Assembly: GCA_016713905.1 (NCBI GenBank)
Contig: JADJOE010000002.1
Location: 186,001-250,000 of the forward strand
Length of the DNA stretch: 64,000 bases
Source: Candidatus Vicinibacter proximus
GTDB lineage: Bacteria > Bacteroidota > Bacteroidia > Chitinophagales > Saprospiraceae
Direction of reading: 5' to 3'
Shown: positions 1-8,870 of the stretch, piece by piece
Position numbering within the stretch: position 1 is the stretch's first letter
Layout of the letters: every line of letters starts with the position of its first letter
The notes under the pieces: generated by a model
The model's database searches: none
The model's input: the letters and a program-made list of their open reading frames with translations, nothing else
What the model was told of the DNA's origin: nothing
Position numbers and translations under genes: made by a program

Positions 1-200
1 CTTCCTGCACGATAATAAATAGGCTTGCCTCCTTCTATTAACCAGAATGCAACAAGAACGAAAGACAAAACAACACTGGCAATTGTACAAATCAATACCA
101 GACTGGAAATAAATCTTTCTCTTTTCTTTTGTACAAAAAGTAATACGAACAAAGTCACGAGAGGAAGTAACACTATGGATAGAAAAATTTGTGCAATCAT
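1..200 (-). CDS. dabB: DabB-like proton-conducting membrane subunit, N-terminal part (cut by window edge)
   Basis: An open frame begins with ATG at 200 and runs off the left edge, so only about 66 residues are visible. They form two hydrophobic stretches separated by a basic loop (QKKRERF), as at the start of NuoL/MrpA-type proton-conducting subunits. The start lies 11 bases after the dabA stop, so the two are almost certainly co-transcribed. DabB is the membrane partner of DabA in the DAB inorganic-carbon accumulation complex; it is related to NuoL and is thought to couple CO2 hydration to a cation gradient. The family call rests mainly on position next to dabA and on hydrophobicity, because the diagnostic transporter domain lies outside the window. 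Confidence 0.72.
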   Translation of the reverse strand, partial: MIAQIFLSIVLLPLVTLFVLLFVQKKRERFISSLVLICTIASVVLSFVLVAFWLIEGGKPIYYRAG

Positions 201-211
201 AATATTAAAAT

Positions 212-2740
212 TTATATAGTGTATACTGGTAAATTTTCTTTGGTAGCATCCAGAATATGATTCGTTTTCATCTCAGTTGCAGACTCCACCAATTGATGAA
301 AGTCATCATGACGATTGATGTCGTTTTTAATACAAGTGTAAGGCATAAACGCACCATCTCTGAAATACAATAATTCTGCGCGTCCCGGGTACACACAAAC
401 CAAATTTACCCACTCATTGATATACCATTCATACATTTCAGGGGTACTCTGAATGGCTTTTAATATGATCTCGGGATAATGTTCTACAACAATTAATAAT
501 CTCACAGGATCATGCACTTCAATCATTTGTACAGGAAGTCCCGGCCTTAAATCTCCATCCACACTGTTGGTTACGCCAAAAAGTCCTATTACATGATGAG
601 GCAATTTGGTGCCAGCTCCAAATTTATGGTTGTCCATTCTGGAGAAATAATATTCCAAATTAATTCCCCCACAAACTGGTCCAATAGGACGCATGACAGC
701 TGTCAATATTTTACCTTCCGGATCAATTCTGTAATCATAAGAATTTAAAAACGCCCTCCGATCTAAAAATAAACGTCTTGAAATACTTCGCCTGCCTATT
801 ATGCAAACAGAATTGGTGCCATGCCCAAGTTCCGGCCTGGGTTCGAATAAAGAAACTGATCTACTTTTAATGGATTTCCTAATTGAACCTGCTGACTTTT
901 TAGTTTGAATGGAAGCAAATCTTCTGGATCGCTCCTTTGCATTAAGCTCGAGTGCATAATGAAAATTATTTAATTTAGAATGGTGGAATTCCTTCACGGA
1001 TTCACTGAGTTTTTCCACATCAAAAAATCGAATTTCGTCCGCAGCTGTGTCGTGCATCCCTCCAATAAAAGAAGTTTGTTCAGGTATAATTATTCCCCGA
1101 ACTGCCAATAATTTTCTTACTTCAGAATGATTTGCCATCAGACTAAAAACTCTTGCATTAACTGACCCGGGTCGTCCACTGCAAGCACCACAATCATGCG
1201 CTCCGTGATGTGGATTGTTTGCACTGCTTGACCCATGCGCGAGGATATATACGATAGGTGAAAAATGATCAACCAATCCTATGCTCTTTAGCAAAGCTTC
1301 GACCCTATCCGCCATTTGTGTAACGGTAAATCCCAATTGTAACTCATTCTCATATTGTGGTGGCTCTGAACTTTCAAACTGCAACGCACTAGTCTCATCC
1401 ATGTGTGCAAAAGCATCGGAAATGGCAGGGCTCATCCTTGGTCTGAAAAGCATAAGCAAAGTCTTCACGAAAGCCCATAATCCTAAAACTGTAGCAAAAA
1501 ACCAACCAGTCAATGGATGGTGCGAACCAGATCCATACAACAATTCGAATTTTCTTTTATGCTTACCATTTACTGCCTTAATAAGATGTTTGGGGGTCAC
1601 TGGCGCAGGACATAGTTTCTCATAAAATTGAGCACCTTCAGCAAGGTAATAAAACTCCACATTAAAAAACCCAGGTGTGCCGTAGGTTGCGCAATTGTCA
1701 TCCGTTCCTTCCAGATGTCTTCGAAGGGAACACTCCCGCTCATCCACACAAAATACAGCTTGAAAACTATAATCCGGGTGACTGGCCTGAGATTGCGGCA
1801 AATGTGTCATGATACCACTCAACACTTCATCATAATAACTCCATTCAAACGCTTCTTGCCATAAGAAAAGAACTTGATCTAATTCAGACAATGCGAAATT
1901 TTCATCCCACTCTGGAGTATAGTCTCTTAAGGATTCTTTTAATGGCCTCCATTCACCTTTCTTTTTGTATTCCAGCGCATCAATTTCTAGAAGCAATTCA
2001 AAGAAAATTAATTCTTTTAATGAAATTTTCCTGGTATCCAGTAAAGTTACGGGATTGTCTTCCACCGCAGAAACAAAACCTGACCATCCATGATGGCTGA
2101 ATTGCTGATCGAATAAATACCTCTTGTATAGTCTCTCATCCGCCACCAAAATTTTTAAAAGATCTTCGATGCCTAATTTTGAGTCCGCAAAAAGTTCCCT
2201 TGCTCTTCTGCTTTTGAATAAACTAACTATTCCGTTAGATTCTAAAGCTCGAAGAGAGGAAAGAAATCCATCTGGGCTAACATGCCAATTCCAAAATGAA
2301 ACTCCTTGATCCAGATAATGACTTAATATTCTAAAAAGAAAAGGATGCACATCCCTATCTAAATCAATTCCAAACTTCTCACATGCCTTCGATCTCAATT
2401 GACCTACTTTTGGCACTTTATGCTGGTCGTATTCCTGATGAAATAAATCCCACTTAACTTCATGCATCCTTGCCGCTCCAATATTATTCAGGATAACCTT
2501 CTCTAAAACTTGTTCGCTAATTCTACCCTGTTCAAATAATTTTCTATATTCTTCTAGTTGAAAAGTTACCTGATACCCAAACAAATAAGATGCCTTAAAA
2601 ATAGCTTCCCTAAATTTTAAATTTTGGAAAGCATGGAGTGTATTGTGGTGAATAAAATCCTTCAGCGACAATTGACTTGGCAAAAAATGCTTCATTTCCT
2701 CAATGAAGTAATCAATACCACCTATATTTTTGGAATTCAT
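212..2740 (-). CDS. dabA: DabA, zinc-binding subunit of DAB inorganic carbon transporter (DUF2309/UPF0753)
   Basis: This 842-residue protein is full length for the DUF2309/UPF0753 family. The predicted zinc site, which resembles a beta-carbonic anhydrase centre, is intact: Cys331 and Asp333 in CVDERE, His502 in AHGSS and Cys517 in HDCGAC. The spacing closely matches experimentally studied DabA. In that family DabA with membrane-bound DabB converts CO2 to bicarbonate in one direction, driven by an ion gradient, and so accumulates inorganic carbon in the cytoplasm. ATG at 2740 is the first start in frame. It is preceded by a beta-carbonic anhydrase gene and a SulP transporter gene on the same strand, and dabB follows after 11 bases. 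In a heterotroph the bicarbonate would most plausibly feed carboxylases; that role is inference. Confidence 0.93.
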   Translation of the reverse strand: MNSKNIGGIDYFIEEMKHFLPSQLSLKDFIHHNTLHAFQNLKFREAIFKASYLFGYQVTFQLEEYRKLFEQGRISEQVLEKVILNNIGAARMHEVKWDLFHQEYDQHKVPKVGQLRSKACEKFGIDLDRDVHPFLFRILSHYLDQGVSFWNWHVSPDGFLSSLRALESNGIVSLFKSRRARELFADSKLGIEDLLKILVADERLYKRYLFDQQFSHHGWSGFVSAVEDNPVTLLDTRKISLKELIFFELLLEIDALEYKKKGEWRPLKESLRDYTPEWDENFALSELDQVLFLWQEAFEWSYYDEVLSGIMTHLPQSQASHPDYSFQAVFCVDERECSLRRHLEGTDDNCATYGTPGFFNVEFYYLAEGAQFYEKLCPAPVTPKHLIKAVNGKHKRKFELLYGSGSHHPLTGWFFATVLGLWAFVKTLLMLFRPRMSPAISDAFAHMDETSALQFESSEPPQYENELQLGFTVTQMADRVEALLKSIGLVDHFSPIVYILAHGSSSANNPHHGAHDCGACSGRPGSVNARVFSLMANHSEVRKLLAVRGIIIPEQTSFIGGMHDTAADEIRFFDVEKLSESVKEFHHSKLNNFHYALELNAKERSRRFASIQTKKSAGSIRKSIKSRSVSLFEPRPELGHGTNSVCIIGRRSISRRLFLDRRAFLNSYDYRIDPEGKILTAVMRPIGPVCGGINLEYYFSRMDNHKFGAGTKLPHHVIGLFGVTNSVDGDLRPGLPVQMIEVHDPVRLLIVVEHYPEIILKAIQSTPEMYEWYINEWVNLVCVYPGRAELLYFRDGAFMPYTCIKNDINRHDDFHQLVESATEMKTNHILDATKENLPVYTI

Positions 2741-2829
2741 ATTTTCTTTTTAGGCAATTGATAAACTGAAGTCATTTATAAAATTTATTGGTTTGCAATT
2801 ACTATTGATTCATTGGGTAATTTGTTTGA

Positions 2830-3504
2830 TCAAACAAACTTGGCCTTAATGTCTTTTTTACAGGATATGTAGGTATCCTCCATAAATTCCACAATGCCAG
2901 TTTCCAAATTATGAACCGCGCCTATAATTGCTATTTCACCCTTCTCAATCATTTGCTCCAAAATGTAACTTCTGTTGACAATAGATATCACCGATCTGTT
3001 TACATTCAGTGCAGTTACCTGTTCAACAAATTCAGAGTTTTTAGAATTTCTTAATTCAGGATCACTTATAGTTCTCTCTTCATATACTGCTGGTTGAATC
3101 TTGGACAAGAGTTCCGTAAGATTTCCCATTTCAATATGATCGCACGCCCCCTTGATTGCACCACAATTACTGTGACCCAGTACTACAATAAGTTTTGATC
3201 CAGCAACCTTGCAGGCAAATTCAAGACTACCGATGATATCTGTATTTACCACATTGCCTGCAATGCGAATAGACATGATATCCCCAAGTCCCTGATCAAA
3301 AATCAACTCGGCAGATGTTCTGCTGTCAATGCAACTTAAAATGGCTGCAAAGGGCCATTGGCCATCTCTTGTATCATTTGCTTGTTGCAACAAATTTCTA
3401 TTTACTTTTAAGTTGCTGACAAATCTGAGATTTCCCTCTTTTAAAAAATCAAGAGCCCCTTGTGGGGTAATACTTGCTTGCGTGATGGAAGTGTGTGTTT
3501 TCAT
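2830..3504 (-). CDS. beta-class carbonic anhydrase
   Basis: About 224 residues, with the beta-carbonic anhydrase signature: the Cys-x-Asp-x-Arg motif CIDSR and, about 50 residues on, the HSNCGA motif. Together these give the two Cys and one His zinc ligands and the Asp/Arg dyad. It interconverts CO2 and bicarbonate in the cytoplasm. I chose ATG at 3504 over the TTG one codon upstream. It sits between the SulP transporter gene (22 bases upstream) and dabA (about 90 bases downstream), on the same strand. Together the genes form a predicted inorganic-carbon supply cluster in which the anhydrase would equilibrate imported bicarbonate and CO2. Confidence 0.93.
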   Translation of the reverse strand: MKTHTSITQASITPQGALDFLKEGNLRFVSNLKVNRNLLQQANDTRDGQWPFAAILSCIDSRTSAELIFDQGLGDIMSIRIAGNVVNTDIIGSLEFACKVAGSKLIVVLGHSNCGAIKGACDHIEMGNLTELLSKIQPAVYEERTISDPELRNSKNSEFVEQVTALNVNRSVISIVNRSYILEQMIEKGEIAIIGAVHNLETGIVEFMEDTYISCKKDIKAKFV

Positions 3505-3525
3505 CAATTGGTAAATATTTTATAT

Positions 3526-5100
3526 TTAGTTAGAAGTTACGTGTTCAATTGAATGATCCATTTGGTATTCCTCTTTGAAACCCTTTAGATTCACTTGTAT
3601 ATCCTTTTCCTTTGAACCAATATCTCTGAATTCACGAATCAACTGAAGCACATCATGATCAATGTAAAAGGTATCTGATGCATCAATAAGCAATTTGGAA
3701 TTTTCAGGAAGATGATTCAATGTCTGTTTGATTGCTGCTTTATTGAGAAATGAAACTTCCTGAGCTAGTTTCATGGTGATGATGTCTCCCTCATGATATT
3801 TTTCTCGTTTAAAAAAATATGCAAGCTTAAGATTAGCACGAAGTATAAAGAAAATACTCACGATTAAACCAATTCCAACCCCCTTCAACAGGTCTGTAAA
3901 TACTACTGCAAGTACGGTAATTAAAAAAGGGATAAACTGATATTTACCACTATCCCACATATGTTTAAAAACCTTAGGACTAGCTAGCTTTAATCCAATC
4001 ATAATCAATACTGCAGCAAGAGAAGCCAAAGGAATTTTATTGAGGAGGCCAGGAATAATCAAAACGGAAAGCAGTAACAAAATTCCATGGGCAATAGTAG
4101 AAATTTTTGTTTTCGCTCCTGAATTTATATTAGCTGATGTACGCACAATAACTGAAGTCATTGGTATTCCTCCAATCAATCCACTTAAGATATTTCCTGC
4201 ACCCTGTGCAATGAGTTCGGTGTTGGTATTGGTAAATCGTTTCAAAGGATCAAGTCTGTCTGAAGCCTCAATGCATAATAAGGTTTCAATAGATGCTACG
4301 ATCGCTATGGTTACACCAACAATCCACACATCCGGACGTAAAATGGATTCAAATGATGGAAAAGAAAACTGGCCCAAAAACTCTTCGATGGATCCCGGAA
4401 TCGGCAGACTAACCAAATGTTCAGAACCGATTAGAAACTCAGGAAGAAAATGACGAAATACTTCGTTCATTACAATTCCTGAAATAACCACAACTAAAGC
4501 GCCTGGAATTATTTTTATATTTTTTAAAAAGTTAATTTTATTGAAAGAAACCAGAATGGCGATAGAAACCAGACATACCACCGTAGCACCCGGATGAGAG
4601 AAATTAATGGCATCTATAATTCCTGAAAAAGTATTGTGACCTGTATTTTTTTCGATAAAGAAAAAATCACCTTCATTATCTTTATCATATCCAATGGCAT
4701 GTGGAATTTGTTTCAAGATGATAATGATCCCTATGGCCGTCAACATCCCTTCAATAACATTGGATGGAAAATAGTTAGAAATTGTACCTGACTTTGCAAA
4801 ACCTAATATTAACTGAATCAGTCCAGCAATCACCACGGCCATCAGAAAAACACTATAATCTCCAAGACTGCTGATGGCAACCAATATAATTGCAGTTAAC
4901 CCGGCTGCGGGACCACTTACGCTCAATTGACTGTTGCTTAAAAAGCCTACCACAACACCTCCAATAACCCCTGAGATGATACCTGCAAACAGTGGCGCCC
5001 CGCTGGCTAATGCAATCCCAAGACATAGTGGCAATGCCACCAGAAACACCACCAACCCTGCCTGGATGTCTTTCCAAAAATAATTAGTATACTTTTTCAT
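3526..5100 (-). CDS. SulP family inorganic anion transporter (possible bicarbonate transporter)
   Basis: About 524 residues with many hydrophobic segments through residue ~430, followed by a C-terminal STAS domain (~438-512; SKLLIDASDTFYIDHDV). The N-terminal motif FLVALPLCLGIALASGAP is typical of the SulP family, whose members move sulfate, bicarbonate or other anions, often with sodium. ATG at 5100 is preferred because the family motif follows directly; a TTG eight codons upstream (5124) is possible. The gene ends 22 bases before the carbonic anhydrase gene, which favours bicarbonate (BicA-like) as substrate, but the sequence alone does not prove this. It is probably the first gene of the operon. 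Confidence 0.88.
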   Translation of the reverse strand: MKKYTNYFWKDIQAGLVVFLVALPLCLGIALASGAPLFAGIISGVIGGVVVGFLSNSQLSVSGPAAGLTAIILVAISSLGDYSVFLMAVVIAGLIQLILGFAKSGTISNYFPSNVIEGMLTAIGIIIILKQIPHAIGYDKDNEGDFFFIEKNTGHNTFSGIIDAINFSHPGATVVCLVSIAILVSFNKINFLKNIKIIPGALVVVISGIVMNEVFRHFLPEFLIGSEHLVSLPIPGSIEEFLGQFSFPSFESILRPDVWIVGVTIAIVASIETLLCIEASDRLDPLKRFTNTNTELIAQGAGNILSGLIGGIPMTSVIVRTSANINSGAKTKISTIAHGILLLLSVLIIPGLLNKIPLASLAAVLIMIGLKLASPKVFKHMWDSGKYQFIPFLITVLAVVFTDLLKGVGIGLIVSIFFILRANLKLAYFFKREKYHEGDIITMKLAQEVSFLNKAAIKQTLNHLPENSKLLIDASDTFYIDHDVLQLIREFRDIGSKEKDIQVNLKGFKEEYQMDHSIEHVTSN

Positions 5101-5314
5101 GAATAACGAATTTCTTTTTTGCAATACCTACGGTCAATCATGGTATTCATTGATTCATATTCCAATTTTTTTTTGATTTTATCAAATTAGAACAGAGTCA
5201 GAAAACTTCAAGAATGAATGACAAATAAATTAAGATGAAATAAATTTAAATAATCCTGCAAACTGCCAGGCTCTCTGATTTTGAGCTAAAAGCTAGAGGA
5301 TGATTATCTGAAAA

Positions 5315-5617
5315 TCAGATAAAATATTCAGGTGGTATATCCTGTAGTTTTGGATCAGAAGTGGAAATGTATCCATTAATTTCTGAAAAAACAGAGGTGT
5401 TCTGTTGTTCCAATTCGGAAACAAAATGATGCGGAGATAGTGCTAATCGAACGTGGTAAAAATTGTCCTCATCAAAAACCTTTGTCTCCTTTTCAGAATT
5501 GTCGCTGTTGCAATCTGTAAGCTCATAGAGTAAGGACGAATCCATAAGCTGAATGCATCTGAAGGACACATCCCCCAAAATGACCAACAACAATAAAATT
5601 CCTTTGATACAAGACAT
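5315..5617 (-). CDS. small exported protein of unknown function
   Basis: A 100-residue frame from ATG 5617 with an N-terminal hydrophobic stretch (GILLLLVILGDVSF) resembling a signal peptide, then a polar acidic remainder ending DIPPEYFI. I do not recognise the family. A cysteine at residue 21 follows the hydrophobic core, but the sequence around it is not a clean lipobox. The gene stands alone between the SulP transporter and the glycosyltransferase, with about 215 bases upstream of SulP and 180 bases to the next gene. The stop codon lies inside a short perfect palindrome (8-bp arms, 5304-5322). It is probably real, but a spurious frame cannot be excluded. Confidence 0.5.
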   Translation of the reverse strand: MSCIKGILLLLVILGDVSFRCIQLMDSSLLYELTDCNSDNSEKETKVFDEDNFYHVRLALSPHHFVSELEQQNTSVFSEINGYISTSDPKLQDIPPEYFI

Positions 5618-5794
5618 AGGTTTATACAGATGGCAAAGGTATTAACTTATCTTTCAACTTGGTTATTAAAGAAATGTTAAAAATGGAGATTGCCTTTGCT
5701 GGGTTCGGTTTGCCTTCTGTCCAAACTCGCAACTGTCTTTTTTCAAAATGGTTGGAAATGATTCCAGGGTTCTATATATTCCAAAAAGATTTAG

Positions 5795-6877
5795 CTATTG
5801 CTCGGGTAACATTTTTTGGATCAGTGGATCCAGATAATATTCTAGCCCAGAGCTTGGCTGAAATTCTAAATAGCCGGGATAGGCCAACGCCTCCTTAACA
5901 TGCTTCTTTAAATTTAAATCGTCCTGATCCACATTGAGAAAAAGATTTTTCGCCATTAATCCACGGCCTAAATATTCTTGTTCTGGTTGGCCCGGAGTGG
6001 GTATGAGCAATGCCTTTTTTTGAATGACCGAAAGATCCAGTAAAGTAGAATATCCACTTCTGCATACGATTAATCCTGAAGAACACATGATTTCATTTAA
6101 TTCTTCAGAGGTGACAAGATCCTTCACTTCCAGATTTACATATTTAGGTAAAACCGCGCCTGTTGTTGTACCTCTGATCAAAATCATCTTGGCCGGACCC
6201 AAATCATTTATTTGGCTGAGGATCTTTTCTTCAAAGAACCTTCGCTGCGGTTCGGGTCCGGACAACATAAAACAAATATCAAAGCGCTGTGGCAAGTCCA
6301 TTGTCCTGAAACGACTTAACGGACCTATAAAAAAATGCTTACTTGATTTAAACTGGTGAGCAAGATCTCCGGATAGATTATGGTCGCCGCCAAAATCCGG
6401 AACCCAAATTTGATTAAACTGAAGATAAAAAAAACGCATCCAGGTATCTGAAATAAATTCAATTAATTTCGAGCCTAGTGGAATATGAAGATGGTGTGAT
6501 ATGATAACAGATGCAATTCCATTTTGAGCTGCACCTAATCTGGCATCGGATACTACCAAATCAATTTGATGTTCTTTACATATTTTGCCGAGGGCAATTT
6601 TTTCTAAAAGTATTGCCTTGTGCAATTTAAAAATCTGAAAGGTCATATTCCAAAACATGTTTCTGCTGGGATAAGTAATTCCGTAATCCGGAACATCATA
6701 AACCACAAGTTCTGGAAATTCCTTTCTTAATAAATTACTTCCTGCGCCTGAGGAAGCGAGTACGAGCTCATAACCCTTTCTGATAAAATAACGAATGACA
6801 GGAATAGTTCTTGTAACATGACCAAGACCCCAATGTTGTGGTGCGATAAGTACGTTTTTACGGGATGCAGTCGGCAT
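5795..6877 (-). CDS. glycosyltransferase, MurG/MJ1255-like (GT-B fold)
   Basis: About 360 residues. The N-terminus carries HWGLGHVTR, the GxGH-type loop of GT-B glycosyltransferases related to MurG and UgtP. The C-terminal half has the sugar-nucleotide-binding segment CRSGYSTLLDLSVIQKKALL followed by TPGQPEQEYLG, as in the Glyco_tran_28 C-terminal domain. No signal peptide is present, so it should be cytoplasmic or peripheral to the membrane and act on a lipid or cell-surface acceptor. Donor and acceptor cannot be read from the sequence. ATG at 6877 begins just before the first beta strand; the TTG four codons upstream is less likely. It is followed after about 180 bases by the small exported protein. 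Confidence 0.8.
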   Translation of the reverse strand: MPTASRKNVLIAPQHWGLGHVTRTIPVIRYFIRKGYELVLASSGAGSNLLRKEFPELVVYDVPDYGITYPSRNMFWNMTFQIFKLHKAILLEKIALGKICKEHQIDLVVSDARLGAAQNGIASVIISHHLHIPLGSKLIEFISDTWMRFFYLQFNQIWVPDFGGDHNLSGDLAHQFKSSKHFFIGPLSRFRTMDLPQRFDICFMLSGPEPQRRFFEEKILSQINDLGPAKMILIRGTTTGAVLPKYVNLEVKDLVTSEELNEIMCSSGLIVCRSGYSTLLDLSVIQKKALLIPTPGQPEQEYLGRGLMAKNLFLNVDQDDLNLKKHVKEALAYPGYLEFQPSSGLEYYLDPLIQKMLPEQ

Positions 6878-6934
6878 ATATTCCTGCAAAGTGATTACAA
6901 CTTTGCGATGGTAAAATTAGAAAAAAAGGAATAT

Positions 6935-8488
6935 CTATTCGTTTAATCGTATTTCATCCTCAGAACCATCATAAAACTTAAATTGTATCATCCCCAAGTC
7001 CTGGTCTTCAACCAGCTTTACCCTCTTCTGATATTTAAAATACCATTTCCAGCCAAAATTAAAGAAACCTTTCTTGAGAAATGCAATCACAAAAGGATGT
7101 GCCTTTAATATTGGATCTTTTGGTGGTCTTGTATGCATGATAAAATCCAAATCCCTCTCTATCTGATCTACTAAAAGGATCGTTGGATTTACTTTTCCGG
7201 ATCCATTGCAACACGGACAAAGCTCAGCAGTGTCAATACTCATTTCCTGCTTTTCCCTTTGACGGGTGATTTGCATTAATCCAAATTTTGACAAAGGCAG
7301 AATGGTGTGCTGACTGCGATCACCTTCCATGTATTCCTTCATTTTCTTATAAAGCAACAATTTATTTTCATTGCTTTTCATATCAATAAAGTCTATCACT
7401 ATAAGCCCACCTATATCTCTTAACCTCAGCTGTCTGGCTATTTCCTCCGCAGCCTCCAGATTTACCTGTATCGATGCATTTTCCTGATCCATCTTTTGAA
7501 CCTTTGGGCCACTGTTTACATCGATCACATGCATCGCTTCTGTATGATCTATAATTACATAAGCCCCGCTTGGTAGTGTAGCGGTTTTTCCAAAAGATGA
7601 CTTGATTTGTCTTTTGACACCATGGGCATCAAAAATTGATTTAGTGCCTTTATAAAAATGAAGGATGTTGTTTTTCTCCGGAAGATTGGTATTGAGATAA
7701 TCCTTTATGCTGAGGTACATTTCCCGGTCGTTAATATGAATTCCCGTGAAATTCTTATTCAGCAAATCCCTGATCATACTGGAAGTTTTATCCAGCTCAC
7801 TCAGCAGCTTTAATGGAGGTCTTGCTTTGACCAATTGCTGGTGCATGTGCTTCCATCTTTCCAATAAAAGGTTGATTTCTTCATGAAGCTCTGCAACTTT
7901 TTTTCCTTCAGCTGCAGTACGCACCACAATCCCAAAGTTTTTCGGCCGAATGGATTCTATCAGATTAAATAGTCGCTCCCTCTCCTCCGTGCCTGCAATT
8001 TTTTTAGAAATTGCAATGGTGTTGCTAAAAGGAGTAAGGACTACAAATCTACCTGGAATAGTAATCTCACAACTTAATCGATGGCCTTTGGTAGAAATAG
8101 GTTCTTTAAGGATTTGTACCAAAAGAAAGGTCTTCTTGTCCAGAACCTGAGAAACTTTACCATTTTTATTGATGTCTGCCTGAATTTCAAACTGATCCAA
8201 CATGGGACTGGTCTGATTTCCATGAATGACATCGTGAGTGTACTTTTTGACAGAATTCAAAACAGGACCCATATCTGTATAATGGAGAAAGGCCTCTTTT
8301 GAATGTCCTATATCGATAAATGCAGCGTTTAAACCGGGCATGAGTTTCCTCACTTGCCCAAGGAAGATATCCCCTACATTATAGAGCGTGTTGGCTTTCT
8401 GCTTGTGCAGCTCAACCAACCGTTTATTTTCAAGTAACGCTATCTCAACAGTACCCTGGTGGGCGGAGATAATTAACTCTTTGTCCAT
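6935..8488 (-). CDS. rng: ribonuclease E/G family protein (RNase G-like)
   Basis: A 517-residue protein of RNase G size, without the long C-terminal scaffold of RNase E. An S1 RNA-binding domain begins near residue 39 (GDIFLGQVRKLMPGLNAAF). The catalytic DNase I-like region has the two magnesium-binding aspartates in VIDVNSG (Asp323) and VIDFIDM (Asp366). The zinc-link cysteines are in CPCC at 424-427. It would cleave single-stranded RNA in rRNA maturation and mRNA decay. The start is ATG 8488. Upstream on the same strand are the 31-residue COX24-type protein, a TPR protein and an HU-like protein. About 230 bases separate it from the tiny gene, so it may have its own promoter. Confidence 0.95.
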   Translation of the reverse strand: MDKELIISAHQGTVEIALLENKRLVELHKQKANTLYNVGDIFLGQVRKLMPGLNAAFIDIGHSKEAFLHYTDMGPVLNSVKKYTHDVIHGNQTSPMLDQFEIQADINKNGKVSQVLDKKTFLLVQILKEPISTKGHRLSCEITIPGRFVVLTPFSNTIAISKKIAGTEERERLFNLIESIRPKNFGIVVRTAAEGKKVAELHEEINLLLERWKHMHQQLVKARPPLKLLSELDKTSSMIRDLLNKNFTGIHINDREMYLSIKDYLNTNLPEKNNILHFYKGTKSIFDAHGVKRQIKSSFGKTATLPSGAYVIIDHTEAMHVIDVNSGPKVQKMDQENASIQVNLEAAEEIARQLRLRDIGGLIVIDFIDMKSNENKLLLYKKMKEYMEGDRSQHTILPLSKFGLMQITRQREKQEMSIDTAELCPCCNGSGKVNPTILLVDQIERDLDFIMHTRPPKDPILKAHPFVIAFLKKGFFNFGWKWYFKYQKRVKLVEDQDLGMIQFKFYDGSEDEIRLNE

Positions 8489-8715
8489 GCATCTTTTTTA
8501 GATGCGGGTAGGAGGCAGATAAATAGAAACAGAATGGCGAAAGATCCGGAAGATCCCAAGAAAAATTTCTTATCGGTTCTTGGATCGTTTCCGAAGACTT
8601 GCACTTGATCAATCAAGCTTCAGAAAGAATAATTTGGACTTGGGATGATATCTTCCACCTGGTCAAGGTTAAATCACGAACTCTTCGGAAAACACCTCTG
8701 TCCCGCCTGATCAAT

Positions 8716-8811
8716 CTATCTGTTCTTTTTCTTATGTCTGTTTTTTCTCAATCGCTTCTTACGTTTGTGAGTCGCGATTTTATGTCTTTTTCTTTTCTTA
8801 CCGCAAGGCAT
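8716..8811 (-). CDS. tiny basic AURKAIP1/COX24-domain protein (mS38/bS22-like)
   Basis: A 31-codon frame from ATG 8811 to TAG 8716. The product begins MPCGKKRKRHKIATHKRKK and ends in a second Lys/Arg-rich run; more than half of it is Lys or Arg. The pattern K-K-R-K-R-H-K-x-x-T-H-K-R-K-K-R-x-R-x-N-R matches the AURKAIP1/COX24 C-terminal domain, which forms mitochondrial ribosomal protein mS38 and a small bacterial counterpart. A role on the small ribosomal subunit is therefore likely but inferred. The frame is too short for usual gene-finding cut-offs. It lies between the TPR gene and rng on the same strand. Confidence 0.82.
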   Translation of the reverse strand: MPCGKKRKRHKIATHKRKKRLRKNRHKKKNR

Positions 8812-8870
8812 AATTATAAATTTATATATAGTTTCTTTAAAATCTTTTTGTCGGTGAAGTGCTTAATTTT

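Noticed and set aside
5304..5322. Perfect 8-bp palindrome as a terminator
   Set aside because: No T-tract follows on either strand, and the stop codon of the small gene lies inside it.
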